Assembly: GCA_016715465.1 (NCBI GenBank)
Contig: JADKAA010000029.1
Span: 1,922,001 to 1,986,000, forward strand
Source of the DNA: Saprospiraceae bacterium
GTDB taxonomy: Bacteria > Bacteroidota > Bacteroidia > Chitinophagales > Saprospiraceae
Direction: 5' to 3'
DNA length: 64,000 nucleotides
Shown: in pieces, positions 34,850-42,959 of the stretch
Layout of the letters: every line of letters starts with the position of its first letter
How positions within the stretch are numbered: the stretch's first letter is position 1
Notes under the pieces: model-generated
Told to the model about the DNA's origin: nothing
Database searches by the model: none
The model's input: the letters and a program-made list of their open reading frames with translations, nothing else
Made by a program: the position numbers and the translations under genes

Positions 34850-35698
34850 ATGAAAGAAATCCATTTTAAACCCATTTCCGGCTATCTGATGCTGTTTGTC
34901 GTCCTGGTTTTATTTCTGTCCATAATTTATGGGGTAGTCAGCCAAAATCCCTTCATTATAGTTCCGGCGGCCCTATTGGTTTTCCTGATATCATCCGGTT
35001 TTTTCTTCATCAATCCCAACGATTCCCGGGTGGTAACCTTGTTTGGAAAGTACATCGGCTCTGTCAAAGACAATGGCTTTTTCTGGGCCAATCCCTTTTA
35101 TTATAAGCGCCAATTTTCATTGAGGGCCAGGAATTTTGAAAGTGAGCGGGTTAAGGTGAATGACAAAAGAGGTAATCCCATTCTCATCAGTGTCATCACC
35201 GTTTGGAAGGTGAAAGACACCTTTAAGGCTGCTTTTGAGGTGGATAATTATGAAAACTTTGTCAAGTTGCAAAGCGATGCTGCCGTCAGAAACCTTGCCG
35301 GTGCCTACTCCTATGACAACTTTGAAGACCACCACGAAGTAACACTGAGGTCCGGCCTGGATGAAATCAATCATGCCCTGGAAAGAGCCCTCGATGAGCG
35401 GCTGGATATGGCAGGCATTGAAGTGCTTGAGGCCCGCATTGGTTATCTCGCGTATGCCGAAGAAATTGCCAGCGCCATGCTCAAAAGACAACAGGCTGAA
35501 GCCATCGTAGCCGCCAGACACAAAATTGTGGAAGGAGCCGTAAGTATGGTAGAAATGGCCCTTGCCGACCTTTCTAGCAAAAACATCATTGAGTTTGACA
35601 ATGATAAAAAGGCAACCATGGTGAGCAACCTGATGGTCGTATTGTGTTCAGATAAAGACGTGAGTCCGGTATTAAATACAGGATCCTTATACCAATAA
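34850..35698 (+). CDS. SPFH/Band 7 membrane protein
   Basis: 282 residues. Two adjacent hydrophobic segments (about 11-29 and 34-52) place it in the inner membrane. The SPFH domain follows (NPNDSRVVTLFGKYIGSVKD, NGFFWANPFYYKRQFSLRAR, DKRGNPILISVITVWKVKDT). The flotillin-like helical region has ALDERLDMAGIEVLEARIGY and AMLKRQQAEAIVAARHKIVE. SPFH proteins form ring-shaped membrane scaffolds that can hold proteases or mark lipid domains. The gene is followed 7 bases later by a ribbon-helix-helix protein, with which it is presumably co-transcribed. Confidence 0.92.
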   Translation: MKEIHFKPISGYLMLFVVLVLFLSIIYGVVSQNPFIIVPAALLVFLISSGFFFINPNDSRVVTLFGKYIGSVKDNGFFWANPFYYKRQFSLRARNFESERVKVNDKRGNPILISVITVWKVKDTFKAAFEVDNYENFVKLQSDAAVRNLAGAYSYDNFEDHHEVTLRSGLDEINHALERALDERLDMAGIEVLEARIGYLAYAEEIASAMLKRQQAEAIVAARHKIVEGAVSMVEMALADLSSKNIIEFDNDKKATMVSNLMVVLCSDKDVSPVLNTGSLYQ

Positions 35699-35705
35699 TA
35701 CCACA

Positions 35706-35894
35706 ATGGCCAAAAAAAAATTTGTGCTAAGGCTGGAGGAAGATGATTATGCATCCATTGAGAAATGGGCCGCTGATGAATTCAGAAGTGTCAATGGACA
35801 GATCGAATGGATGCTTTCCGCCATGCTGAAAATGCACAAAAGGGTCACAGGAAATTCGAAACCAATGGAAGACCTTCCTCAAATGGAGGATTGA
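35706..35894 (+). CDS. Arc-like ribbon-helix-helix protein
   Basis: 62 residues. The first 45 (KKFVLRLEEDDYASIEKWAA, DEFRSVNGQIEWMLSAML) have the beta-strand plus two-helix pattern of Arc/MetJ-type DNA-binding proteins; the tail is acidic. It lies 7 bases downstream of the SPFH gene on the same strand, a pairing also seen in other bacteria. It could be a transcriptional regulator or a partner of the SPFH protein; the sequence does not decide. Confidence 0.8.
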   Translation: MAKKKFVLRLEEDDYASIEKWAADEFRSVNGQIEWMLSAMLKMHKRVTGNSKPMEDLPQMED

Positions 35895-35897
35895 TTT

Positions 35898-36194
35898 TTA
35901 ATTGAGGTGTTGCCGGTAAAACAAAATGCCTTTTCTGGCATCGTATTCCACTTCCACCTCACTTTGCAATAAGACTTTTTTGAAGGGGTTTTTCTTTAAA
36001 TCGACAATATACACTTTGCAAGCAATGGCGTGGTTCAGTTCTTCATTGGCCTTTCGCCAGCAATACGCCATCTCCGCTGCCGCAGCGCTGTAATTCCTTT
36101 CCCACTTTCTGCCGATGACTACCTCAAGATGAAAAACGCCATTGGCATATTTGATCAGCCTTGATGAGAGTCCCATCTCAATGCGGTAGAACAT
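35898..36194 (-). CDS. Hypothetical protein of 98 residues
   Basis: Not recognised. From the ATG at 36194 it reads 98 residues (MFYRIEMGLSSRLIKYANGV ... FYRQHLN), mixed alpha/beta, with no signal peptide, motif or membrane segment. A longer reading from 36317 adds 41 residues of unconvincing composition. It ends 3 bases from the convergent Arc-like gene. A gene here is plausible because no other frame in the region is better. Confidence 0.5.
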   Translation of the reverse strand: MFYRIEMGLSSRLIKYANGVFHLEVVIGRKWERNYSAAAAEMAYCWRKANEELNHAIACKVYIVDLKKNPFKKVLLQSEVEVEYDARKGILFYRQHLN

Positions 36195-36361
36195 ATCGGT
36201 CTCCAGAAAATGCCTCTTATTTATTTTTTCGATGTCAATCACGATAAGCCTATAAGCACAAATTGTGCCAAAACCAGACTTACGGCGGGTGATAAAAACC
36301 GACCAAAGACAAGACAATGGCCGTATGGCCTATTAGAAATTAATTCTGATCATTTTAGAAG

Positions 36362-37147
36362 CTAGCGGCAGGAGGAATTGATGCCCTGGATATATTTTCC
36401 CACCATATCGATGACGGCAGCCGTTTCAGCGCCTTCAAAGCCGGCAATCATCTCATTGCGCAGCTCACTTTCGGCTTTAGTCAAATAAATGGTAGCCAAT
36501 GGCAAATAGGACCAGTGCCATTTTTCTTCTTCGTAACCCCATTTTCTTTCCTGCCCTTTGGCATTATACACCTGGCAAAAACCGTAACGATGTGCATTCC
36601 GGGTCATCCAGGTATAAAGTTTTTTGCCTTCGCCCTTTTCGAAATGCGCGTTCTCAAAATCATTGATGTCGATGTCCGTACCCCAATGATGGCGGGAAGT
36701 GCCGGGCATAGAACTGTACTTAAGTATCTTAAGCGCCCTGTCAACAGGGTTGTTAATATCCGATGCCTTTGTGCCATCTTCCAGGACGGTCTCGCCTTTC
36801 CATTTTCTTTCCCAGATGTTTTTCTGATTATTGAAATTGCGTGTCGCTGATCTGATGACCAGTTTTATGCCGGATTTAGCCGCATCATCGGCCATGGTTT
36901 TAAATGCCTCAAAAACATCTTTGCGCAGGTACCTGATCTCGGCATCGCAATAGACCCTTGGCACAACCATAAAATCCGGGTGTACCGCGGGATCAAATTT
37001 TCCCATAAGGTAAGATATATCCACCTCATTGGAATCTTGCCCTGAAACGTTTTTTACGGACTTTTGGTCGTCCTGATTGGCCGGTTTTATTACTGGTGTA
37101 GTCGATGGCTGGCAAGCACAAACAAACAACAGCAGCAACCAAATCAT
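36362..37147 (-). CDS. M15 family D-alanyl-D-alanine carboxypeptidase-like lipoprotein
   Basis: 261 residues. N-terminus MIWLLLLFVCACQPS has a lipobox-like CAC, so probably a lipoprotein anchored in the envelope. The zinc-peptidase core is GTSRHHWGTDIDIND (zinc-binding His and Asp) and EEEKWHWSYLPLA (catalytic Glu and His). LVIRSATRNFNNQKNIWERK precedes the first motif as in VanY-type enzymes. These enzymes trim stem peptides of peptidoglycan. It stands between the hypothetical gene at 35898 and apaG on the minus strand, 69 bases from the latter. Confidence 0.88.
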   Translation of the reverse strand: MIWLLLLFVCACQPSTTPVIKPANQDDQKSVKNVSGQDSNEVDISYLMGKFDPAVHPDFMVVPRVYCDAEIRYLRKDVFEAFKTMADDAAKSGIKLVIRSATRNFNNQKNIWERKWKGETVLEDGTKASDINNPVDRALKILKYSSMPGTSRHHWGTDIDINDFENAHFEKGEGKKLYTWMTRNAHRYGFCQVYNAKGQERKWGYEEEKWHWSYLPLATIYLTKAESELRNEMIAGFEGAETAAVIDMVGKYIQGINSSCR

Positions 37148-37216
37148 AAGGCTTGTATTAAAGTTTTATAAAATTTAGACTTAAGGTAGCCGTAATTAAC
37201 TACCGGGGGCTGTAGA

Positions 37217-37609
37217 TTAATTCTTTATCCAGTTGGTGGCGAGTTCAAATTTCGGAATGGCAATTTCAAACCTGTTTCCATTGATGGTATTTTCCATCAG
37301 GTAAGTGCCCTCCATAGAGCCCAGTTCACTGTCGAGCGGACACCAGGATCCGTAGGAAAAATCCTCGCCGGCATCAATCACCGGCTGTTGCCCGATTACC
37401 CCTTCACCTTCCACCGTATGATGCTCTCCTACCGAGTCAAAAATGTTCCACTTTCTGGACAACAATTTCACCGGAAAAGGCAGGGTATTGTGCAGGGTAA
37501 TGGTATAGGAAAATATATACTTGATCCCCGTTGATTCCGCCAAATCCCCGTCAAATTTAGACTCAACGGTCACGGTGATGCCTTCTGTGGTGTGACTTAC
37601 TGTAGCCAA
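37217..37609 (-). CDS. apaG: ApaG domain protein
   Basis: 130 residues, the full family length. Seen: GIKYIFSYTITLHNTLPFPV, KLLSRKWNIFDSVGEHHTVE, GEGVIGQQPVIDAGEDFSYG and GSMEGTYLMEN, the conserved fibronectin-III-like fold of ApaG. The family is linked to divalent-cation tolerance in enterobacteria, though the biochemical activity is unsettled. It lies 12 bases downstream of gmk, which follows yicC with a 23-base gap, so yicC-gmk-apaG look like one operon on the minus strand. Confidence 0.95.
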   Translation of the reverse strand: MATVSHTTEGITVTVESKFDGDLAESTGIKYIFSYTITLHNTLPFPVKLLSRKWNIFDSVGEHHTVEGEGVIGQQPVIDAGEDFSYGSWCPLDSELGSMEGTYLMENTINGNRFEIAIPKFELATNWIKN

Positions 37610-37621
37610 TGTGTTTCTATT

Positions 37622-38200
37622 TTAGTGGTTAATAAAGTTTTCCACGAGCATTTCTGCCTCTTTTTTAGATACTTCCAACAAATCATTAACAATAGTAGCG
37701 TCAAATCGGTTCTCAAATGTAATTTCTCTTTTTACACTATCAATTCTTTTAACAAGCGATTCAGGGCTTTCGGTGTTTCTCGCCTTTAATCTTTCAATGA
37801 GAATGTCGATCGATGGGGGTTTAATAAAAATGGTAAGACACTGGTCACCGTAGATTTCCTTGATGCTGGTAGCCCCCCTCACGTCAATGTCAAATATGAT
37901 GGCCTTGCCTGACTCCCAAATCCTTTCTACCTCTGTTTTCAAGGTACCGTAGTATTGTTCCTGATACACTTCTTCCCATTCAATAAATTCCCGGGCAGCT
38001 ACTTTTTGTTTGAATTCTTCTACAGACATAAAATAATAGTCAACCCCTTCCTGTTCTCGTTGTCGCTTAGCACGGGTTGTAGCGGAAACCGAAAAATCCA
38101 AAAAGCCATAGGTGCCCAGAATGTGTCTCACCAGGGTAGTTTTACCGGCACCGGACGGCGCGGTAAATACTATCATTTTGCCTTTGGGATTGGGACTCAT
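37622..38200 (-). CDS. gmk: Guanylate kinase
   Basis: 192 residues (family 185-210). Phosphorylates GMP to GDP with ATP, needed for nucleotide synthesis. P-loop APSGAGKTTLVRHIL is at residues about 14-28, the GMP-binding segment is FSVSATTRAKRQREQEGVDY, and later come DIDVRGATSIKE and IFIKPPSIDILIERL (lid region). The middle gene of a yicC-gmk-apaG minus-strand group with short gaps; yicC-gmk is a conserved order in many bacteria. Confidence 0.96.
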   Translation of the reverse strand: MSPNPKGKMIVFTAPSGAGKTTLVRHILGTYGFLDFSVSATTRAKRQREQEGVDYYFMSVEEFKQKVAAREFIEWEEVYQEQYYGTLKTEVERIWESGKAIIFDIDVRGATSIKEIYGDQCLTIFIKPPSIDILIERLKARNTESPESLVKRIDSVKREITFENRFDATIVNDLLEVSKKEAEMLVENFINH

Positions 38201-38223
38201 GTAGGTCTGCAGAGGATCTTTTG

Positions 38224-39099
38224 TTATAAAATATTTGCCAGTTGTTCTTTGATCTTTTCCAGTTCGTCCTTCATGAGAACAACCAACTGCTGCAATTCTG
38301 AATCCTGGGCTTTTGCCCCGAGTGTATTGATCTCTCTGCCCATTTCCTGGGCGATAAAGGCCAGAATCTTGCCTACCTGCGTCTCTTTATTATCCAACTG
38401 CTCAATAAAATAATTGCAATGCTGGTTTAACCTTACCTTTTCCTCGGTAATGTCGATCTTCTCGAGGTAATAAATGATTTCCTGTTCAAACCGGTTGACA
38501 TCGATGCGCTCGGACTGGATAAATTCTTCCAGGTTTTTGCGAAGCCTTTCCCTTATGCGCACAATCCTGCCGCCCTCATAGTCGCCAACCCTGGACAATT
38601 TTTCCTGGATGGACAAAACCCTCGATTTAAGGTCAGTGGCCAGTTCAAGCCCTTCATCCATCCTGAAGCGCGTAAGCGAGGTAATGGCCTCCCTCATGGT
38701 AAGTTCTACCCTGGCATAATCCTCATCACTGATGGGCTCTGCTATCGACTGGGTCACACTGGGTATGCGCATTACGGCCGTAAAGATGTCTGCATCAGCA
38801 ATGTTGATTTCTCCCTGTAAGGCCTTTAACTGGTTGAAAAATCTGACCAATAGTGACGTATTGATGTTGTAGTCGTCCGAAGCATTGTCGTCACCGGTGA
38901 AAATATTAAACTCCACCCTGCCCCTTACCACCTCGTCGGTAATCAACTTGCGTATCTGCATCTCCCTTTCGGCAAACGTGGCTGGCATTTTGCAGCGGAT
39001 ATCGGTTGTTTTTGAATTCAGCGCCTTCAGTTCAACTGTGTAGTTGATGTTTTCCAGCAACACATTACTTCTCCCATATCCTGTCATCGACAATATCAT
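38224..39099 (-). CDS. yicC: YicC family endoribonuclease
   Basis: 291 residues. The start MILSMTGYGR is the family signature, followed by VELKALNSKTTDIRCKMPAT. The C-terminal half (LNQHCNYFIEQLDNKETQVG and FIAQEMGREINTLGAKAQDS) is the DUF1732 helical end. YicC proteins are ribonucleases that act on RNAs such as RyhB in E. coli; the role in Bacteroidota is not established. First gene of the yicC-gmk-apaG group. Confidence 0.95.
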   Translation of the reverse strand: MILSMTGYGRSNVLLENINYTVELKALNSKTTDIRCKMPATFAEREMQIRKLITDEVVRGRVEFNIFTGDDNASDDYNINTSLLVRFFNQLKALQGEINIADADIFTAVMRIPSVTQSIAEPISDEDYARVELTMREAITSLTRFRMDEGLELATDLKSRVLSIQEKLSRVGDYEGGRIVRIRERLRKNLEEFIQSERIDVNRFEQEIIYYLEKIDITEEKVRLNQHCNYFIEQLDNKETQVGKILAFIAQEMGREINTLGAKAQDSELQQLVVLMKDELEKIKEQLANIL

Positions 39100-39115
39100 T
39101 CCTTAAAAATTTGAG

Positions 39116-39123
39116 CAAAGATA
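39116..39123 (-). promoter_or_regulatory. -7 box for the yicC-gmk-apaG group
   Basis: TATCTTTG on the minus strand, 16 bases before the yicC ATG. No -33 at standard spacing. Confidence 0.4.
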
Positions 39124-39479
39124 ATAAGTTAATACCATATCGACATTTATGGCCAATGGCTAGCTCAATAACCCTCTTTAATCATGCGGCGATGCCTTAT
39201 GCCCTGCCATTTCCTGATTTTATTCCCTTTTGTACCGGATATCGTATTACATATATATTAAGTGCTGAAAAGTACACAAATCATACCCTTTACGACCACC
39301 TTTCTGTCAGCAATTGGCGAGAATAAAGTTTGGCTTAATGAAAACTGTCTTCATATTTGAAATAAAAACTATGTGTAAATCTTTGTTTTGGCCTGATATT
39401 TGCTTTTATAAATGTAGTTTGTGACGACAAATGAAAGGCTTACTTGAAATTATTGCAACCAAAGAGGAATAAACCGGAT

Positions 39480-39487
39480 TATCTTTG
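39480..39487 (+). promoter_or_regulatory. -7 box for the Crp/Fnr regulator
   Basis: TATCTTTG, 21 bases before the ATG at 39509, with TTG 24 bases upstream at 39453-39455. The 409-base spacer 39100-39508 holds this and the yicC box; nothing else is recognised. Confidence 0.45.
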
Positions 39488-39508
39488 AAATAAATAAATT
39501 GTCGAGGT

Positions 39509-40204
39509 ATGGAAGGTCAGCATTTATGGTATCTGGAAAATATTGACGTGACGGATATAATCTCCCTCAACAAACTGGATGAGGCCATGCAAGGTCACAG
39601 CCGGAAACAAATACCAAAGGGGGACTATATTTATCTGCCGGACCAACATGCCGATAAACTCTATTTCATCACAGAAGGGAAGGTTAAAATCGGCACTATG
39701 GGTGAAAACGGCAAAGAAATTACCAAGGCCCTGTTGGGCAAAGGTGAGGTCTTTGGCGAACTGGCCATGATGACAGGTGAGGGTAAGCGGACAGATTTTG
39801 CCCATGCCCTGGAAGACACTGAAATCTGTATCATCCCGGCTACTGAAATGAAAAGCCTGCTCAAGGAACACAATGCCCTTAGTTTGTTTTTCATGAAACT
39901 CATGGGATCCAAAGTACTGGAAATGGAACACCGGCTGGAATCCCTGGTATTTAAAGACAGCAGAAGCCGGATCATTGAATATCTGGTAGATCTAACCGAA
40001 AAAAGAGGCCAGCGCGTGGGCTACGAATGGGTTGTGAGAAATTTCCTCACCCACCAGGAAATAGCCAACTACACGGCTACCTCGAGACAGACGGTCACTA
40101 CGGTTTTGAATGAACTTCGGGATGCGGAGCACCTGACTTTTAACCGGAAACGGCTGCTGATCCGGGATCTGGAAAAATTGAAGTCAGAAGTCAGAAAATC
40201 CTGA
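39509..40204 (+). CDS. Crp/Fnr family transcriptional regulator
   Basis: 231 residues. The cyclic-nucleotide-binding beta roll (about 30-150) has IPKGDYIYLPDQHADKLYFI, TEGKVKIGTMGENGKEITKA and GKGEVFGELAMMTGEGKRTD. The C-terminal winged helix (FLTHQEIANYTATSRQTVTT, VLNELRDAEHL) binds DNA. No cluster of Cys residues as in Fnr, so no iron-sulfur sensing is indicated; cAMP binding cannot be judged. Monocistronic, divergent from yicC. Confidence 0.92.
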   Translation: MEGQHLWYLENIDVTDIISLNKLDEAMQGHSRKQIPKGDYIYLPDQHADKLYFITEGKVKIGTMGENGKEITKALLGKGEVFGELAMMTGEGKRTDFAHALEDTEICIIPATEMKSLLKEHNALSLFFMKLMGSKVLEMEHRLESLVFKDSRSRIIEYLVDLTEKRGQRVGYEWVVRNFLTHQEIANYTATSRQTVTTVLNELRDAEHLTFNRKRLLIRDLEKLKSEVRKS

Positions 40205-40418
40205 GTATGAGATATTGACAACTTATGATTTTTTAAATGTCTCAGGTTGTCAACGCAATATAATTTTAAAGAGCTCCGGAATATCGGAACAGGTATGCTG
40301 GATGGAAACAAAATTTTTATATTTTTTAAAGGTGATTTGAAAAAACTTATTACTTTTATGCTTCCATTCAGATAAAAATACAGCTTTTTTTAGCTGAAAT
40401 TTTAATATTTTAATAAAG

Positions 40419-40763
40419 ATGAAGTATACCAGAAAAGTTGTATTAACGCTTGTGGCATTTGCTGTGACTTTAAGTGTGTTTGCGCAGGATATCCATTTTT
40501 CGCAATTCTACATGTCACCTCTAAACCTCAATCCTGCCATGACAGGGGTAATGAACTGTAAAAACAGATTTATTGCCAATTATCGAAATCAGTGGGCAGG
40601 TGCATTGCAAGCCAATGCATACAACACCTATTCCATGTCCTATGATCAAAAAACACCCATTGGCCGGGAGGACTATTTCGGCATTGGCGGTACCCTTTGG
40701 TCTGATGTAGCCGGTGAGTCCCGGTTTGGAACGACCCAGGGCAGACTGTCTCTCCTACAGTAA
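40419..40763 (+). CDS. PorP/SprF family T9SS membrane protein, N-terminal part (frame-broken)
   Basis: 114 residues with a signal peptide (VVLTLVAFAVTLSVFAQD) and the family start DIHFSQFYMSPLNLNPAMTG, CKNRFIANYRNQWAGAL and YSMSYDQKTPI. The frame ends in QGRLSLLQ at a TC-rich stretch (40750-40756), where the loss of two bases (one TC unit) would explain the break. PorP/SprF proteins are outer-membrane barrels that bring T9SS type B cargo to the surface. The rest is at 40714-41490. Confidence 0.87.
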   Translation: MKYTRKVVLTLVAFAVTLSVFAQDIHFSQFYMSPLNLNPAMTGVMNCKNRFIANYRNQWAGALQANAYNTYSMSYDQKTPIGREDYFGIGGTLWSDVAGESRFGTTQGRLSLLQ

Positions 40764-41490
40764 AAAAATGTCCGGTTACAGGCAGAAGGCTTCTTACCTG
40801 GTGATTGGTGCCGACGCGGGCATCACGCAGCGCAAAATCAGAGAAAATGACCTCAGGTGGCCATCTCAGATAGATGCTAATGGTTTTGACCCTACCAAAA
40901 CCGGCGAAACCATTCCTGACAATGATTTTATTTATCCAGACATCTCCGCCGGACTTCTTTGGTTTAGTGTTATGGACAAATATTCCAACTATTACCTGGG
41001 TGCCGCCCTCCACCACTTGAATCAACCCAATGTTTCTTTCTTTGGAGACAGCAATAATACCGTTTCCTTATACAACAGGATTACCTTCCATGGAGGTGGT
41101 CAGTTTGAAATGAAGCCAAAAATTTCACTTCTTCCTTTCGTCGTATTTATGATGCAGGGTCCTCACAGGGAATTCAATGGTGGTGCAAGCTTCAGGTTTG
41201 CCCTTGGCCCAAGCAGGACATCAAATCAGTCCTGGCAGATTGGTGCATGGTACAGGCTCGGCATCCAGGATGACGATCCTTCCACTGACAAAAACGGAGT
41301 AAAACTGCATTCCGATGCTGTAATCCTTTCCACAAGATTCAACTATGAGCACTTTGGCATCGGCTTTAGCTACGACCTCACCGTTTCTGGTTTGGCAGCG
41401 GCTTCGTCAGCGAATGGCGCCTTTGAATTTTCACTGACCTACGATATCTGCGGTCCTGAAAACAGGGGTGTTTACTGTCCAAGATTCTAA
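40714..41490 (+). CDS. PorP/SprF family T9SS membrane protein, C-terminal part (frame-broken)
   Basis: Continues 40419-40763: LSYSKKMSGYRQKASYLVIG, ADAGITQRKI, then beta-strand repeats FIYPDISAGLLWFSVMDKYS, NYYLGAALHHLNQPNVSFFG, and the family C-terminus FEFSLTYDICGPENRGVYCP with RF last, as expected for an outer-membrane barrel. The overlap with the first part lies in a different frame. It is not next to other T9SS genes here; the type B adhesin at 24321-34435 is a candidate client. Ended by the terminator at 41524-41562. Confidence 0.87.
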   Translation: MSPGLERPRADCLSYSKKMSGYRQKASYLVIGADAGITQRKIRENDLRWPSQIDANGFDPTKTGETIPDNDFIYPDISAGLLWFSVMDKYSNYYLGAALHHLNQPNVSFFGDSNNTVSLYNRITFHGGGQFEMKPKISLLPFVVFMMQGPHREFNGGASFRFALGPSRTSNQSWQIGAWYRLGIQDDDPSTDKNGVKLHSDAVILSTRFNYEHFGIGFSYDLTVSGLAAASSANGAFEFSLTYDICGPENRGVYCPRF

Positions 41491-41523
41491 TCGGGCAGGA
41501 CTTCCCTTCCTTTAATGGCATAA

Positions 41524-41562
41524 AAATAAAAGGCCTGGAGTATCACTTCAGGCCTTTTATTT
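41524..41562. terminator. Bidirectional terminator between PorP/SprF and murA
   Basis: A perfect 14-bp stem, AAATAAAAGGCCTG and its complement, around an 11-base loop, with A-run on one side and T-run on the other. It lies in the gap between two converging genes. Confidence 0.9.
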
Positions 41563-41576
41563 TTGGCTTACTGTTA

Positions 41577-42887
41577 TTAGATCCGCTCTATCTGAGCCCC
41601 AATGGCATTGAGCCTGCCATCGATATTGTGGTATCCCCGGTCGATCTGATTGATGTTATGGATGATGCTTGTTCCATTGGCAGACAAGGCAGCAATTAAC
41701 AGAGAAACTCCCGCCCTTATGTCCGGAGAACTCATTTCTATGGCCCGCAAATTGAATTTTCTTTCCAAGCCGATGACGGTTGCCCTGTGCGGGTCACAAA
41801 GAATGATCTGAGCACCCATGTCAATGAGTTTATCCACAAAAAACAACCTGGATTCAAACATTTTCTGGTGTATGAGGAGGCTGCCCCTTGCCTGTGTGGC
41901 CACGACCAGTACAATGCTCATCAAATCCGGCGTAAAACCTGGCCAGGGAGCGTCATATATGGTAAGGATGGAACCATCGATAAAAGTCTGGATTTCGTAA
42001 AGGTCCTGGGCCGGAATATAAATATCGTCGCCACGGAACTCCATTTGGATGCCAAGTTTTTGAAAAACAGAGGGAATATTGCCCAGGTTGGGTATAGATG
42101 CATTTTTGATGGTAATCTCAGATTGGGTCATGGCTGCCAGGCCTATGAAACTGCCAATTTCAATCATGTCCGGAAGGATGGTGTGGGTAGTGCCGCCCAG
42201 TTTCTCAACCCCCTCGATGGTGAGCAGGTTAGAACCCACCCCTTTGATGTTGGCGCCCATGCCAAGGAGCATCTTGCACAATTGCTGCAAGTACGGTTCA
42301 CAAGCTGCATTATAGATGGTGGTAATTCCCTCAGCCAAAACGGCCCCCATCAGGATGTTGGCCGTACCCGTTACAGATATCTCATCCATCAGGATGTATT
42401 TTCCATGCAGTTTTTTAGCCTCCAGAAAATATTTGTCTGCCGCTTCATCGTAAATAAATTCGGCGCCAAGTTCCATAAATCCATGAAAATGGGTATCCAG
42501 TCTTCTCCTGCCAATTTTATCGCCACCCGGTTTTGGCAAAAAAGCTTTACCAAACCTGGCAAGCAGTGGACCAAGCAACATCACCGAACCCCGGATTTTT
42601 TTAGCATTCTGCTGGTAATCTTCGGAGGCAAAGTGATCCAGATCTATATTTGCGGCATTAAAAGTAAAACTGCCCGTGCCGGTCTTTTTAACCTTTACGC
42701 CAAGACCAGACAACAATTCAATGAGTTTATTGACATCCACGATGTCCGGCACATTGTGTATGACGACATCCTCGTCTGTCAAAAGCACGGCACTCAGAAT
42801 CTGTAAAGCTTCGTTTTTAGCTCCCTGTGGATGTAGGTCACCCTTCAATTGGGCGTTGCCGCCCACGCGGAATGAAGTATTCTCCAT
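41577..42887 (-). CDS. murA: UDP-N-acetylglucosamine 1-carboxyvinyltransferase, Asp-type
   Basis: 436 residues, the family length. First committed step of peptidoglycan synthesis: transfers enolpyruvate to UDP-GlcNAc. Seen: GAKNEALQILSAVLL, FLPKPGGDKIGRRRLD (active-site loop), ISVTGTANILMGAVLAEGIT, the YDAPWPGFTPDLMS segment and DPHRATVIG. The active-site residue, Cys115 in E. coli, is Asp123 here (PGGDKIG), the variant associated with fosfomycin resistance. TATTTTTG on the minus strand at 42913-42920 may be its promoter box. It converges on PorP/SprF and follows the M16 peptidase on the same strand, 72 bases apart. Confidence 0.96.
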   Translation of the reverse strand: MENTSFRVGGNAQLKGDLHPQGAKNEALQILSAVLLTDEDVVIHNVPDIVDVNKLIELLSGLGVKVKKTGTGSFTFNAANIDLDHFASEDYQQNAKKIRGSVMLLGPLLARFGKAFLPKPGGDKIGRRRLDTHFHGFMELGAEFIYDEAADKYFLEAKKLHGKYILMDEISVTGTANILMGAVLAEGITTIYNAACEPYLQQLCKMLLGMGANIKGVGSNLLTIEGVEKLGGTTHTILPDMIEIGSFIGLAAMTQSEITIKNASIPNLGNIPSVFQKLGIQMEFRGDDIYIPAQDLYEIQTFIDGSILTIYDAPWPGFTPDLMSIVLVVATQARGSLLIHQKMFESRLFFVDKLIDMGAQIILCDPHRATVIGLERKFNLRAIEMSSPDIRAGVSLLIAALSANGTSIIHNINQIDRGYHNIDGRLNAIGAQIERI

Positions 42888-42959
42888 AATATATACGCTT
42901 GTTATTGAGACACAAAAATATTTAATGTATCCGTAATTTGATGAAATGTGCCCAAATAA

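Noticed and set aside
41787..42806. A 339-residue plus-strand open frame.
   Set aside because: It is fully antisense to murA, which has all expected motifs.
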